Positions 43,333 through 52,037 of a stretch of 52,750 bases of DNA are shown one piece after another. Position numbers and translations under genes: made by a program. The stretch comes from ZC4RG20 sp964553875 (GTDB taxonomy: Bacteria > Pseudomonadota > Gammaproteobacteria > Steroidobacterales > Rariloculaceae): the NCBI GenBank assembly GCA_964553875.1, contig CAZKNH010000012.1, positions 1 through 52,750 on the forward strand, in the 5' to 3' direction. The notes beneath the pieces were generated by a model, which saw only the letters and a program-made list of their open reading frames with translations, was not told where the DNA came from and made no database searches. Numbering within the stretch: the first letter of the stretch is position 1; each line of letters begins with the position of its first letter.

Positions 43333-44388
<1,056 letters not shown>

Positions 44389-44391
44389 CGG

Positions 44392-45216
44392 CTAGAGCGG
44401 CGCGTCCGGATTCGCGATCGTGCGCCACATGTGCGCGACCGGGCTGCCGTCGTTGCCGAGCCCTTCCTTCGGCTGGCGGAAGAGCCGGCCGATCAGATCG
44501 ACGAACGGATCGATCGACACGACCGCGTTCGGGTCGAACGCGTACAGGTCGCTGACCGTGACCTCCCGGGCGGCGCCGTACCAGCGGTGCTTGCGCGCGT
44601 AATCGTACGCGGCCTGGATATGCGGCGGCGGCACGTAGTCCATGCCGAAGATCCGGTGATAGAGATCGGGGTAGTGATAGCCCGCGGCCTCGTCCGGATA
44701 GAAGCGTAGCGCCTGGTGATAGCGGATCGCGAAGGCCGTCCGCTCGGGGACATAGGGCTCGAAGAGCTGCGCGCCCCAGTAGCCGTGATCCGTCTTCATG
44801 ATCTCCTGCACGACGTCGTGCAGCAGGCACGCGAGCACGATCTCGTCGTCCGCGCCGCGCTCGCGGGCCTTGTTCGCGCTCTGGAAGCAGTGGTTGCGCG
44901 TGCGCGTGAACCTGCGCTCGAAGAAATCGAGGAGCGTCGGCGCCTCGGGCATCTCGGGAAGGCGGGTGACGTTCGCCCCTGTCGTGTCGAGAAACAGGTT
45001 GCCGACGCCGCGCCGATAGGGTCGCGTCGTGATCGCCGCCTCGACCTCGGCGGCCGTCGGGAAGTCGGTCTCGGTGCCGGCGCTCGCCGCAGCACCGGAA
45101 TCGAGCTGTGCGATCAGCGCCTCTTCGAGCGCATCCGCCCGCGCCTCGTGACTCATAGCCGCCACGGCTGCGGTGCCGCCGAGCGCCGCGATGAACTTTC
45201 TGCGATCGAGCTCCAT
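44392..45216 (-). CDS. Tat-exported HD-domain protein, PhnZ/MIOX-like oxygenase or phosphohydrolase
   Basis: A 274-residue protein that starts with a Tat signal (D-R-R-K-F-I then AALGGTAAVAAM, cleavage after EARADA). The core has H109 in RNHCFQSA, H133-D134 in LACLLHDVV, H144 in KTDHGYWGA and H167 in RYHQALRF. The 24-residue distance from H109 to H133 equals that between H34 and H58 of PhnZ, the di-iron HD oxygenase that cleaves a C-P bond, and the GA and H-x3-R/K elements are in similar order. It may be a periplasmic di-iron oxygenase, or an ordinary HD phosphohydrolase. It converges with the third pil ATPase gene, three bases apart. Confidence 0.7.
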   Translation of the reverse strand: MELDRRKFIAALGGTAAVAAMSHEARADALEEALIAQLDSGAAASAGTETDFPTAAEVEAAITTRPYRRGVGNLFLDTTGANVTRLPEMPEAPTLLDFFERRFTRTRNHCFQSANKARERGADDEIVLACLLHDVVQEIMKTDHGYWGAQLFEPYVPERTAFAIRYHQALRFYPDEAAGYHYPDLYHRIFGMDYVPPPHIQAAYDYARKHRWYGAAREVTVSDLYAFDPNAVVSIDPFVDLIGRLFRQPKEGLGNDGSPVAHMWRTIANPDAPL

Positions 45217-45361
45217 GACTGTCTCCCCCGGACGGCCGGAGTGCCGTCCTCCGCACTACTTAGCGCGAACGGCGGCGGCGATCAACTTGCGCCCGATGCC
45301 CCTGGGCGAAGCGGCTTCGCCGTGCGCATCTCCGAATCACGCGGCACAGGAGAGCGGCCTG

Positions 45362-46285
45362 CTAAGCGAAGACGGCGGGATAGACCTCTCGCGCCTCGAA
45401 GACCGGGCCGTCGACGCAGACGCGCTTCATCGCGGGTCCCGCCGGCGTCTCGATGCGCACGGTGCAGCCCGCGCAGCCGCCGACGCCGCACGCCATGTAC
45501 TCCTCGAGCGCGAGCTGGCACGGCAGATCGAACTCGCGGGCGAGGATTGCTAGGGCGTGCAGCATCGGGCCGGGGCCGCAGCCCAGGAGCTGCGTCTCGG
45601 CACGCGCGTCGTCGGGCATCGATTCGAGGATGCGCCGCGCGAGCGCCGGGACGTAGCCGGCGAACGCGCCCGACAGCCCCGCGTTGCTCGCGAGCCGCGA
45701 AGGGATCCCGAGCGACTCGAGAAGCGCCATGCCGTGCGTCGCGTCCTGCGGCGCGCCCGGCGCCGGCAGTGCGGTCGGCACGATGTCGAATGGAAACGGC
45801 AGCTCGCTGCCGATCAGCACGATCGGCGTGCGGAACTCGGGGCGCCTGGCGAGGCGTTCCGCCGCGAAGATCATCGGCGGGATCCCGACTCCGCCGCCGA
45901 TCGCGATCACGCGCGGGCGGGACGGCGACGGAAAAAAGCCTCGGCCGATCGGCGCGAGCATGCTCAGGCGCTCGCCCGGCCGCCGGGCCGTCAGCTTCTC
46001 GAGGCCCTTGCCTACCGGCTTGTACAGGAACTCGAGCCAGCCCTCGTCCGGGTTTGCGCGCATGATCGACAGCGGCCGTCTGAGCGGCACGCACGGGTCG
46101 CACGTGATGTGCGCGAAGCTGCCGGGCTCCGCGCGGCGCGCCGCGGCCGGCGCCGCGACGCGCAGCACGAACTGCCGGCCGGGCCACGCGTCGTGCGCGA
46201 GGATCTCCGCGTCCTCGAGGTAGATCGTGCCGCGCGTCCCGCTGGCGGTCGCGCCGCTCGTGGCCGTCACGTCATCGGTCTCCAT
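45362..46285 (-). CDS. PyrK-like FAD/[2Fe-2S] electron-transfer protein
   Basis: A 307-residue flavoprotein of the ferredoxin-NADP reductase fold, nearest to the dihydroorotate dehydrogenase electron-transfer subunit PyrK. FAD binding is by R-R-P-L-S-I near 70-75, NAD(P) binding by AIGGGVGIPPM near 128-138, and LLGCGPGPML follows. The C-terminal cysteines in YMACGVGGCAGC plus a fourth in RVCVDGP form the [2Fe-2S] site. No pyrD partner is adjacent, so the electron acceptor is open. ATG at 46285 lies inside the end of ruvX (14-base overlap); TTG at 46291 is possible. Confidence 0.82.
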   Translation of the reverse strand: METDDVTATSGATASGTRGTIYLEDAEILAHDAWPGRQFVLRVAAPAAARRAEPGSFAHITCDPCVPLRRPLSIMRANPDEGWLEFLYKPVGKGLEKLTARRPGERLSMLAPIGRGFFPSPSRPRVIAIGGGVGIPPMIFAAERLARRPEFRTPIVLIGSELPFPFDIVPTALPAPGAPQDATHGMALLESLGIPSRLASNAGLSGAFAGYVPALARRILESMPDDARAETQLLGCGPGPMLHALAILAREFDLPCQLALEEYMACGVGGCAGCTVRIETPAGPAMKRVCVDGPVFEAREVYPAVFA

Positions 46286-46721
46286 CTTCAACGGTGCTCA
46301 TCCATTGCTCGGCGATCAGGCACGCCGCGCGCGCGTCGATCTGCTCCTTCCGGGTCCGCCGACGGAGGTCTCCGCTCCGGCGGGCCTCCGCGAGCTCCGC
46401 TGCGGCGACGGCGGACGTGAACGCCTCGTCGACGGTCTCGACGGGCAGCCCGTAGCGCCGCTCGAGCTTCGCCGCGAACGTCCGCGCGGCCGCTGCGATC
46501 GACGTCGGGCCGCCGGACGACTCCGGCACGCCGACGACGAGCCGTTCCGGGCGCCAGTCGGCGACGACCGCGTCGATCCGGGGCCACGGGGGCTCGCGGC
46601 CGCTCGCGAGCGTCGTCAGCGGCGACGCGGTCCGCGTGCGCAGGTTGGCGGTCGCGACGCCGATGCGCCGTCGGCCGAAGTCGAAGGCGAGGACGATGCC
46701 GCTCCCGCGCGCCGACGTCAC
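46272..46721 (-). CDS. ruvX: RuvX/YqgF, putative pre-16S rRNA nuclease
   Basis: A 149-residue RNase H-like protein of the YqgF/RuvX family, implicated in 16S rRNA 5'-end maturation. LAFDFGRRRIGVA near the start carries the first catalytic aspartate, and the VVGVPESSGG and VDEAFTS elements follow, with D in the final KEQIDARAA. The frame extends upstream into yqgE, but GTG at 46721, 13 bases after the yqgE stop, gives the normal length. Confidence 0.9.
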   Translation of the reverse strand: MTSARGSGIVLAFDFGRRRIGVATANLRTRTASPLTTLASGREPPWPRIDAVVADWRPERLVVGVPESSGGPTSIAAAARTFAAKLERRYGLPVETVDEAFTSAVAAAELAEARRSGDLRRRTRKEQIDARAACLIAEQWMSTVEDGDR

Positions 46722-46734
46722 CGCCGCTGCCGGC

Positions 46735-47310
46735 CTATGCGTGCCCGGCGTAGCTCGCAAGCTGATGGATGTCGACGCCGAGCAGGCCCGCGGCCGCACG
46801 CCAACGCTGCTCGAACGGGGTCTCGAACAGCACCTTGTGGTCCGCCGGCACGCTGAGCCATGCGTTGGCCGCGATTTCCGCTTCGAGCTGGCCCGAGTCC
46901 CAACCCGCGTAACCGAGCGCCACGAGCACCGGCTCCGGCCCTTCGCCCCGGGCCATCGACGCGAGAATGTCTTGCGAAACCGTGATTTTGATTCCGCCGG
47001 CCGTCTCGAGCGTGGAGTCGTAGCGCCGATCGGAACGATGCAGGACGAAACCCCGGTCGCGCTGCACGGGGCCTCCGGCGAGGACCGGCATCTCGGCGAC
47101 GCGCGGGTCGGACGGCTCGAGCGAAAGCTGCCGGAAGATCTCCGAGAGCAGCAGGTCGGTCGGGCGGTTGATCACGATGCCCATCGCGCCTTCTTCGTCG
47201 TGCTTGCAGATGTAGGTGACCGTCTCGTTGAAGTTCGGGTCGCCCATCGCGGGCATCGCGATCAGGAAGTGGTCCTGAAGGCTCCGTACCAGCCGTGTCA
47301 TTCGTTCCAT
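46735..47310 (-). CDS. yqgE: YqgE/AlgH family protein
   Basis: A 191-residue protein of the UPF0301 family. The N-terminal LQDHFLIAMPAMGDPNFNETV, then G-A-M-G-I-V-I-N-R-P and GGPVQRDRGFVLH, then LGYAGWDSGQLE are all typical. The function is unknown; in Pseudomonas it was named AlgH for an effect on alginate. yqgE directly before ruvX is the standard gammaproteobacterial order. Confidence 0.92.
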   Translation of the reverse strand: MERMTRLVRSLQDHFLIAMPAMGDPNFNETVTYICKHDEEGAMGIVINRPTDLLLSEIFRQLSLEPSDPRVAEMPVLAGGPVQRDRGFVLHRSDRRYDSTLETAGGIKITVSQDILASMARGEGPEPVLVALGYAGWDSGQLEAEIAANAWLSVPADHKVLFETPFEQRWRAAAGLLGVDIHQLASYAGHA

Positions 47311-47384
47311 GATGAACGGATTCTATCGCAGGTCGCCGTGGCCCGTCGCCGCGGCGACGATTCGCGACGAAAGACGGCGGGAAA

Positions 47385-48332
47385 TCAGTCTGCGATCGGC
47401 GACGAGACCGCCGCGGAGCGCTCGTCGGCGCGGCCCGAGAAATCCCACTCGTACGCGAAGCGAAGCACCGCGTATTGGCTGCGGAGCTCGGGCGGCAGCG
47501 GATCGAACGGCGCGGCGAGCCTGAGGATCGTCAGCGCCGCTTGATCGAGCGCTCCGTCGCCGGACGAGCGACGCACGACGATGTCGGTGAGCGCGCCATC
47601 CGCATCGATCGCGACCTCGAGCAGCGGACGCCCGACGTTATTGCGCTCGCGCAATGTCGCAGGGAAATTCAGCGTGCCGATTCGCTCGACGCGCCGCCGC
47701 CACGTATCGAGGTACGCCGCGAGGATCGACTCGCGGGTCGACGGGGTCGGCGCGACGTCGGGATCGTCGGTGTCGGGTAACGCGGCGATGTCGTCGATCT
47801 CGAGCGCCAGAGTCTCCGCCGCCGAGCGGTCGAGCAGCGCGGCCCGGGTCTCGGCCTCGGCCGCGGCGGCTTCCGCCGCCTTCGGCACGGCTGCGATCTG
47901 CCGCTCGGACGGGCTGCGGGTCACGATCTCGTCGGCGGTCGGCGCGGCCTCGCGCGGCCGGGTGTCCGCGGCGTCGGCAGCGCTCGGATCGCCGAGCGCG
48001 GTCATCGGCTGATCGGCTGCAAGCGTGGTCGTCGGTCTGAGCCCGTCGCGGGGCGTGCCTCCCCCGTCGACGCTCGCCTGGGCGAGCCACTCGGCATCCG
48101 ACGGGGCATCCTCGAGCCTGTTCGTGTCGACGATGAGCGTGACCTTGAGCGACGGCAGCGCGTTGCTCTCCGTCGCCTGCGGCGCGGTGAACGTAACGCC
48201 CAGGATCAGCACGCCGTGCGCGAGGGCGGCCAGAAACAGCGTCGAGCTCAGCCGGTCCGCGCTCGCTTTTGCAGGCGCCTTCGCGTCGGCCCGAGAAACG
48301 CTGCTGCTCGACTTACGATTCGGCGACGACAT
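47385..48332 (-). CDS. TonB-like energy-transducing protein
   Basis: A 315-residue protein with one N-terminal membrane anchor near 29-50, a long Ala/Glu/Asp-rich periplasmic linker and a C-terminal TonB domain (V-G-R-P-L-L-E-V-A-I-D, RSSGDGALDQAALTILR, LRFAYEWDF). It would carry proton-motive energy to outer-membrane receptors; no exbBD or receptor is in the window. The linker is acidic and not the Pro-Lys/Pro-Glu type of classic TonB. It overlaps the apbE 3' end by 20 bases and is the position held by tonB next to gshB in Pseudomonas. Confidence 0.8.
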   Translation of the reverse strand: MSSPNRKSSSSVSRADAKAPAKASADRLSSTLFLAALAHGVLILGVTFTAPQATESNALPSLKVTLIVDTNRLEDAPSDAEWLAQASVDGGGTPRDGLRPTTTLAADQPMTALGDPSAADAADTRPREAAPTADEIVTRSPSERQIAAVPKAAEAAAAEAETRAALLDRSAAETLALEIDDIAALPDTDDPDVAPTPSTRESILAAYLDTWRRRVERIGTLNFPATLRERNNVGRPLLEVAIDADGALTDIVVRRSSGDGALDQAALTILRLAAPFDPLPPELRSQYAVLRFAYEWDFSGRADERSAAVSSPIAD

Positions 48333-49320
48333 CCCACTGATCCTCGGTGACTGCGACGAGGCGCCGCCGCATCGCTTCGGTCGCCTCGATACGTCCGCTC
48401 GAGTCGACCCGCAGCACCGCATCCACGTCGAGCGCGTCCGCGACCTCCGCCCAGTCGTCGCCGGCGACGAAGAGCGCCGTTGCGGCGGCGTCCGCCGCGA
48501 CGCCCTCCGGGGCGATCACGGTCACCGCACGGGTCTCGAGCGCAGGCCGGCCGGTGCGCGGGTCGAGGAGGTGATGCATCCGCTCGCCGCCCCGGTCGAC
48601 GTAGCGCTCGTAGTCGCCCGACGTGAACGCGGCCTCGCCGTCGGCGAGCTCGATGACTCCGAGCACGCCGTCGGCACGGGGGTCCTGAATGCCGATGCGC
48701 CATGCGCGGCCGTTCCGCGTGCCGAGGACGCGAAGGTCGCCGCCGGCGTCGACGAGCGCGGACGTGATGCCATGTCGGCGGAGCAGCTCGACGATTCGAT
48801 CGACGGCCGCGCCCTTCGCGATCCCGCCGAGGTCGAGCAGCACGGGCGCGTGCGCCGAGACCCGGACGCCGTCCACGTCGACGGCCGTGATGCTCGCGCG
48901 TTCGCTGAGCCACGCGTCGATCTCGGCAGGCCCGGGCTCGCGCGGCGCGGCGCTTCCGTCGTGGAACCCGTAGCGCTCGACGAGCGCCCCGACGCCGGGA
49001 TCGAAGGCGCCGCCGCTCGCAACGTTGACGCGCTTCGCCGCGACGAGCAGCGCGGCCATCTCCGGGCTCACGGTCGTCTCGCGGCCCTCCGCGAGCGCCC
49101 GGTTCAGCCGGGCGAGCTCGCCGTCGGCTGCCCACGCGTAGTAGTCGACCTCGAAACGGCGGAGGAACGCCTCGGCCTCGTCGATGACGGCGCCGGCGGT
49201 CCGCGGCGTCGCGACGACCTTGAGATCGACCCACGTGCCCATCGCGTAGAGGCGCCGCTCGACGAGCGTGGGCCCTTCCGCGCATCCTGCGACGATCAGG
49301 CCCGCGAGAATGACCGACAT
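48313..49320 (-). CDS. apbE: FAD:protein FMN transferase ApbE
   Basis: A 335-residue lipoprotein (lipobox I-V-A-G-C13) that attaches FMN to threonine of periplasmic flavoproteins such as NqrB/NqrC or RnfD/RnfG. Features are Y-A-M-G-T-W near the mature N-terminus, GGAFDPGVGALVERYGF, LDLGGIAKGAAVDR, DAGGDLR and the C-terminal HHLLDPRTGRPA. Its target protein is not in the window. The ATG at 49320 is chosen by the lipoprotein signal; the frame extends upstream through a repeat. It and the TonB-like gene are co-directional and overlapping. Confidence 0.9.
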   Translation of the reverse strand: MSVILAGLIVAGCAEGPTLVERRLYAMGTWVDLKVVATPRTAGAVIDEAEAFLRRFEVDYYAWAADGELARLNRALAEGRETTVSPEMAALLVAAKRVNVASGGAFDPGVGALVERYGFHDGSAAPREPGPAEIDAWLSERASITAVDVDGVRVSAHAPVLLDLGGIAKGAAVDRIVELLRRHGITSALVDAGGDLRVLGTRNGRAWRIGIQDPRADGVLGVIELADGEAAFTSGDYERYVDRGGERMHHLLDPRTGRPALETRAVTVIAPEGVAADAAATALFVAGDDWAEVADALDVDAVLRVDSSGRIEATEAMRRRLVAVTEDQWDVVAES

Positions 49321-49408
49321 CGAAAATCGTGTCAGACGCCATTTTCGCGGCGCACGGAAAACCGGTCGGACACCGCTGCTGCGAAAAAGGTGTCGGACAC
49401 GATTTTCG
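49321..49408. repeat. REP-like inverted repeat cluster before apbE
   Basis: CGAAAATCGTGTC at 49321-49333 has its exact reverse complement, GACACGATTTTCG, at 49396-49408. Between them lies a further copy of the GTC[A/G]GAC core (GGTCGGACACC), making three related cores in 88 bases. This looks like a pair of REP-type palindromic elements of the kind moved by RAYT (Y1 REP) transposases. The left arm touches the apbE start codon. Confidence 0.6.
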
Positions 49409-49426
49409 GGGATCACGCGCAACCGG

Positions 49427-50386
49427 TCACTTCTCGAGCCGCCGCTCCACGGCGTCGAGCAGTCTAGCAGCGATGTCGATGCCGAATTGCCGATCCAATT
49501 CACGTATTCCGGTCGGGCTCGTGACGTTGATTTCCGTCACGAACTCGCCGATCACGTCGAGCCCCGCGAACAGGATGCCCTTCGCCGCGAGCGTCGGCCC
49601 GATCTCGCTCGCGAGCCAGCGGTCGCGGGGCGTCAGCGGCCGGCCCTCGCCGCGGGCGCCCATCACGAGGTTGCCGCGGGACTCGCCGGGGGCCGGGATC
49701 CGGGCGAGCGCGTACTCGATCGGCTCCCCGTCGACGAGGATCACGCGCTTGTCGCCGTCGGCGATCTCCGGAAGGAAGCGCTGCGCGAGCGTGAAGCGGG
49801 TGCCGTTCTGCGTCAGCGTCTCGAAGATCACGTTGGTGTTCGGGTCGCCCTTCGGCACGACGAAGATCGAGCGCCCGCCCATCCCGTCGAGGGGCTTCAG
49901 CACGATCTTCCCTTGCTCGTCGAGGAACTCGAGGAGGTCCGTGTGCGAGCGCGTGATCAGCGTCGGCGGCGTGCAGTGCGGGAACCAGGCCGTATAGGCC
50001 TTCTCGTTGATTTCCCGCAGGCTCGCCGGCTTGTTGACGACGAGCACGCCGCGCTCCTCGGCGAGCTGCAGGATGTACGTCGTATAGACGTACTCCATGT
50101 CGAACGGCGGGTCCTTCCGCATCAAGAGGACGTCGAGCCCCTCGAGGGGGCCTGCCCACTCGTCGCCGTACGTGAACCACCGCCCCGCGTCGTCCTCGAC
50201 GGTGAGCAGTCGTCCCCGGCCGAACGGCCCGCCGTAGCGCACCGACAGACCGTTCTGGGTGAAGTACGCGATGCGCCAGCCGCGGCGTTGCGCTGCGAGC
50301 AGCATCGCAAGCGTCGAGTCCTTCTGCGGCTTGATCGACTCGATCGGGTCCATGACGACGCCGAGCAGTCGTGACGAGCTGTCCAT
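49427..50386 (-). CDS. gshB: Glutathione synthetase
   Basis: A 319-residue ATP-grasp enzyme that joins gamma-glutamylcysteine and glycine. The N-terminal MDPIESIKPQKDST and RKDPPFDMEY are diagnostic. ATP-grasp elements KPLDGMGGRSIF and FVTEINVTSPTG are intact. Length is normal. It is divergent from pilG, with a 259-base gap that must hold both promoters; I saw no convincing boxes there apart from an AT-rich patch around 50555-50575. Confidence 0.95.
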   Translation of the reverse strand: MDSSSRLLGVVMDPIESIKPQKDSTLAMLLAAQRRGWRIAYFTQNGLSVRYGGPFGRGRLLTVEDDAGRWFTYGDEWAGPLEGLDVLLMRKDPPFDMEYVYTTYILQLAEERGVLVVNKPASLREINEKAYTAWFPHCTPPTLITRSHTDLLEFLDEQGKIVLKPLDGMGGRSIFVVPKGDPNTNVIFETLTQNGTRFTLAQRFLPEIADGDKRVILVDGEPIEYALARIPAPGESRGNLVMGARGEGRPLTPRDRWLASEIGPTLAAKGILFAGLDVIGEFVTEINVTSPTGIRELDRQFGIDIAARLLDAVERRLEK

Positions 50387-50645
50387 TGGTCCTCGCTTTT
50401 TGAGTGCAGGTTCGCAGTTTCGTCGGAAACGGCAACGCTACCATACCCCGCGGAACGCGGTGCTCCGGTGCCGCGACGAGGCGCGTTCGGGGCGTTGTCG
50501 AGAGCTCGCTGTCGACAGCTCTCCGACCGACGGACGGAGTCGTTGGAAGCGCTTCATCAATATGTTAAAAGGCGCGTTGAGCTCGCGCGGTGCCGCTGTG
50601 GAACAACCGGGGAGCGGCGGCCGCCGAAAGCGCAGGGAGAAGTGC

Positions 50646-51053
50646 GTGTCGACCGGTAATGCGGTAAGTCCGAGGCCGAGCCTCCAGGGCCTCAAGATCC
50701 TTGTGATCGACGACAGCAAGACCATCCGTCGCACCGCCGAGACGTTGCTGGCGAAAGAAGGGTGCACGGTCTACACGGCAGTCGACGGCTTCGACGCCCT
50801 GTCGAAGATCGCCGACCACCAGCCGGACATCATCTTCGTCGACATCATGATGCCGCGTCTCGACGGCTACCAGACGTGCTCCCTGATCAAGCACAACAAG
50901 CTTTTCAAGGACACTCCGGTGATCATGCTGTCCAGCAAGGACGGGCTGTTCGATCGGGCGAGGGGCCGGCTCGTCGGCTCCGAGCAATACCTGACGAAGC
51001 CTTTCACGAAGGACGAGCTCTTAAGTGCGATTTCGAGTCACGTCGGACGCTGA
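50646..51053 (+). CDS. pilG: Pil-Chp response regulator PilG
   Basis: A 135-residue single-domain response regulator of the type IV pilus chemotaxis-like pathway. The acidic pair is D22-D23, the phosphate acceptor D66 in IIFVDIMMP and the conserved lysine K118 in YLTKPF. PilG promotes pilus extension and cAMP signalling in Pseudomonas. The frame extends upstream, but GTG at 50646 has GGGAG eight bases before it and gives the family length. First gene of pilGHIJ. Confidence 0.92.
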   Translation: MSTGNAVSPRPSLQGLKILVIDDSKTIRRTAETLLAKEGCTVYTAVDGFDALSKIADHQPDIIFVDIMMPRLDGYQTCSLIKHNKLFKDTPVIMLSSKDGLFDRARGRLVGSEQYLTKPFTKDELLSAISSHVGR

Positions 51054-51080
51054 GACCGTTCGACGTCCGGGGGGCTGGCC

Positions 51081-51467
51081 ATGGCGCTGATCATGATCGT
51101 CGACGATTCGCCGACCGATGTGCACGTGATGAAGACCGTGCTCGAGAAGCACGGCTTCGACACCGTCTCCGCCGCGGACGGCTCGGAATGCATCTCTCTC
51201 GCACGGGAGATGCGCCCGGACTTGATCCTGATGGACGTCGTGATGCCGGGCGTGAACGGCTATCAGGCGACGCGCACGTTGACGCGCGACCCGCTGACGA
51301 AGTCGATCCCGGTCGTGATGATCACGACGAAGAGCCAGGAATCCGACCGGATCTGGGGCATGCGGCAGGGCGCGGTCGACTATCTCGTTAAGCCCGTCAG
51401 CGAAGCGGTGCTCGTCGCGAAGGCGAACGAGGTCCTCGAGCGGCGCAACGAGGGGCCGCGCGCTTGA
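51081..51467 (+). CDS. pilH: Pil-Chp response regulator PilH
   Basis: A 128-residue CheY-like regulator with D8-D9, acceptor D52 in LILMDVVMP, MITTK and the lysine in YLVKPV. PilH opposes PilG, acting on pilus retraction in Pseudomonas. It lies 27 bases after pilG and its stop overlaps the pilI start. Confidence 0.93.
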   Translation: MALIMIVDDSPTDVHVMKTVLEKHGFDTVSAADGSECISLAREMRPDLILMDVVMPGVNGYQATRTLTRDPLTKSIPVVMITTKSQESDRIWGMRQGAVDYLVKPVSEAVLVAKANEVLERRNEGPRA

Positions 51468-52030
51468 GCCTCGCGAGCTTTCGGGAGCGGCCGTTCGAGC
51501 TGTTGCTCGAGCTCGAACGTCTCGCGCGTGCGGCGAGCGCGGCGCGGGATGGCGGCGCGGCGGCGGCCGACGAGTGGGTCGGCATCGGGTTTCGCATCGG
51601 CAGCGAGCATTTCGTGACCGGCCGGGGCGACGTCCGCGAGGTGCTGCCGGTGCCGGACCCGATGACCCGCGTGCCCGGCGCGAAATTCTGGCTGCGCGGC
51701 ATCGCGAACGTGCGCGGGCAGCTGTTGACCGTCGTCGACCTGAAAGCATTCCTCGGCGCCGGCAGCACCGGGTCGGACCGGCGCTGCCGGATCCTCGTCG
51801 CGGCGAGCCGTGACGTGCCGACGGCGCTGATCGTCGACGAGGTCGTCGGGATCCGTCGGTTCGCGCACGACGACTTCAGGCAGCAGGTGCCCGAGACGAT
51901 CGTTCGCTGCGACCGCTACCTCGATGGCGGATTCGTGCACGGTTTGGAAGTCTGGCCGCGTTTCAGCCTGCAAAAGCTGCTCGCCGACGAGCAGTTCCTC
52001 AACGCTGGCGAAACGACCCCGAGGAAATGA
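51464..52030 (+). CDS. pilI: Pil-Chp adaptor PilI (CheW-like)
   Basis: A 188-residue CheW-domain protein that couples PilJ to the histidine kinase ChpA. The CheW landmarks are GIGFRIGSEHF, REVLPVPDPM, FWLRGIANVRGQLLTVVDL and ALIVDEVVGIR. The start is TTG at 51464, overlapping the pilH stop as TTGA. Confidence 0.9.
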   Translation: MSLASFRERPFELLLELERLARAASAARDGGAAAADEWVGIGFRIGSEHFVTGRGDVREVLPVPDPMTRVPGAKFWLRGIANVRGQLLTVVDLKAFLGAGSTGSDRRCRILVAASRDVPTALIVDEVVGIRRFAHDDFRQQVPETIVRCDRYLDGGFVHGLEVWPRFSLQKLLADEQFLNAGETTPRK

Positions 52031-52037
52031 GCTCACG

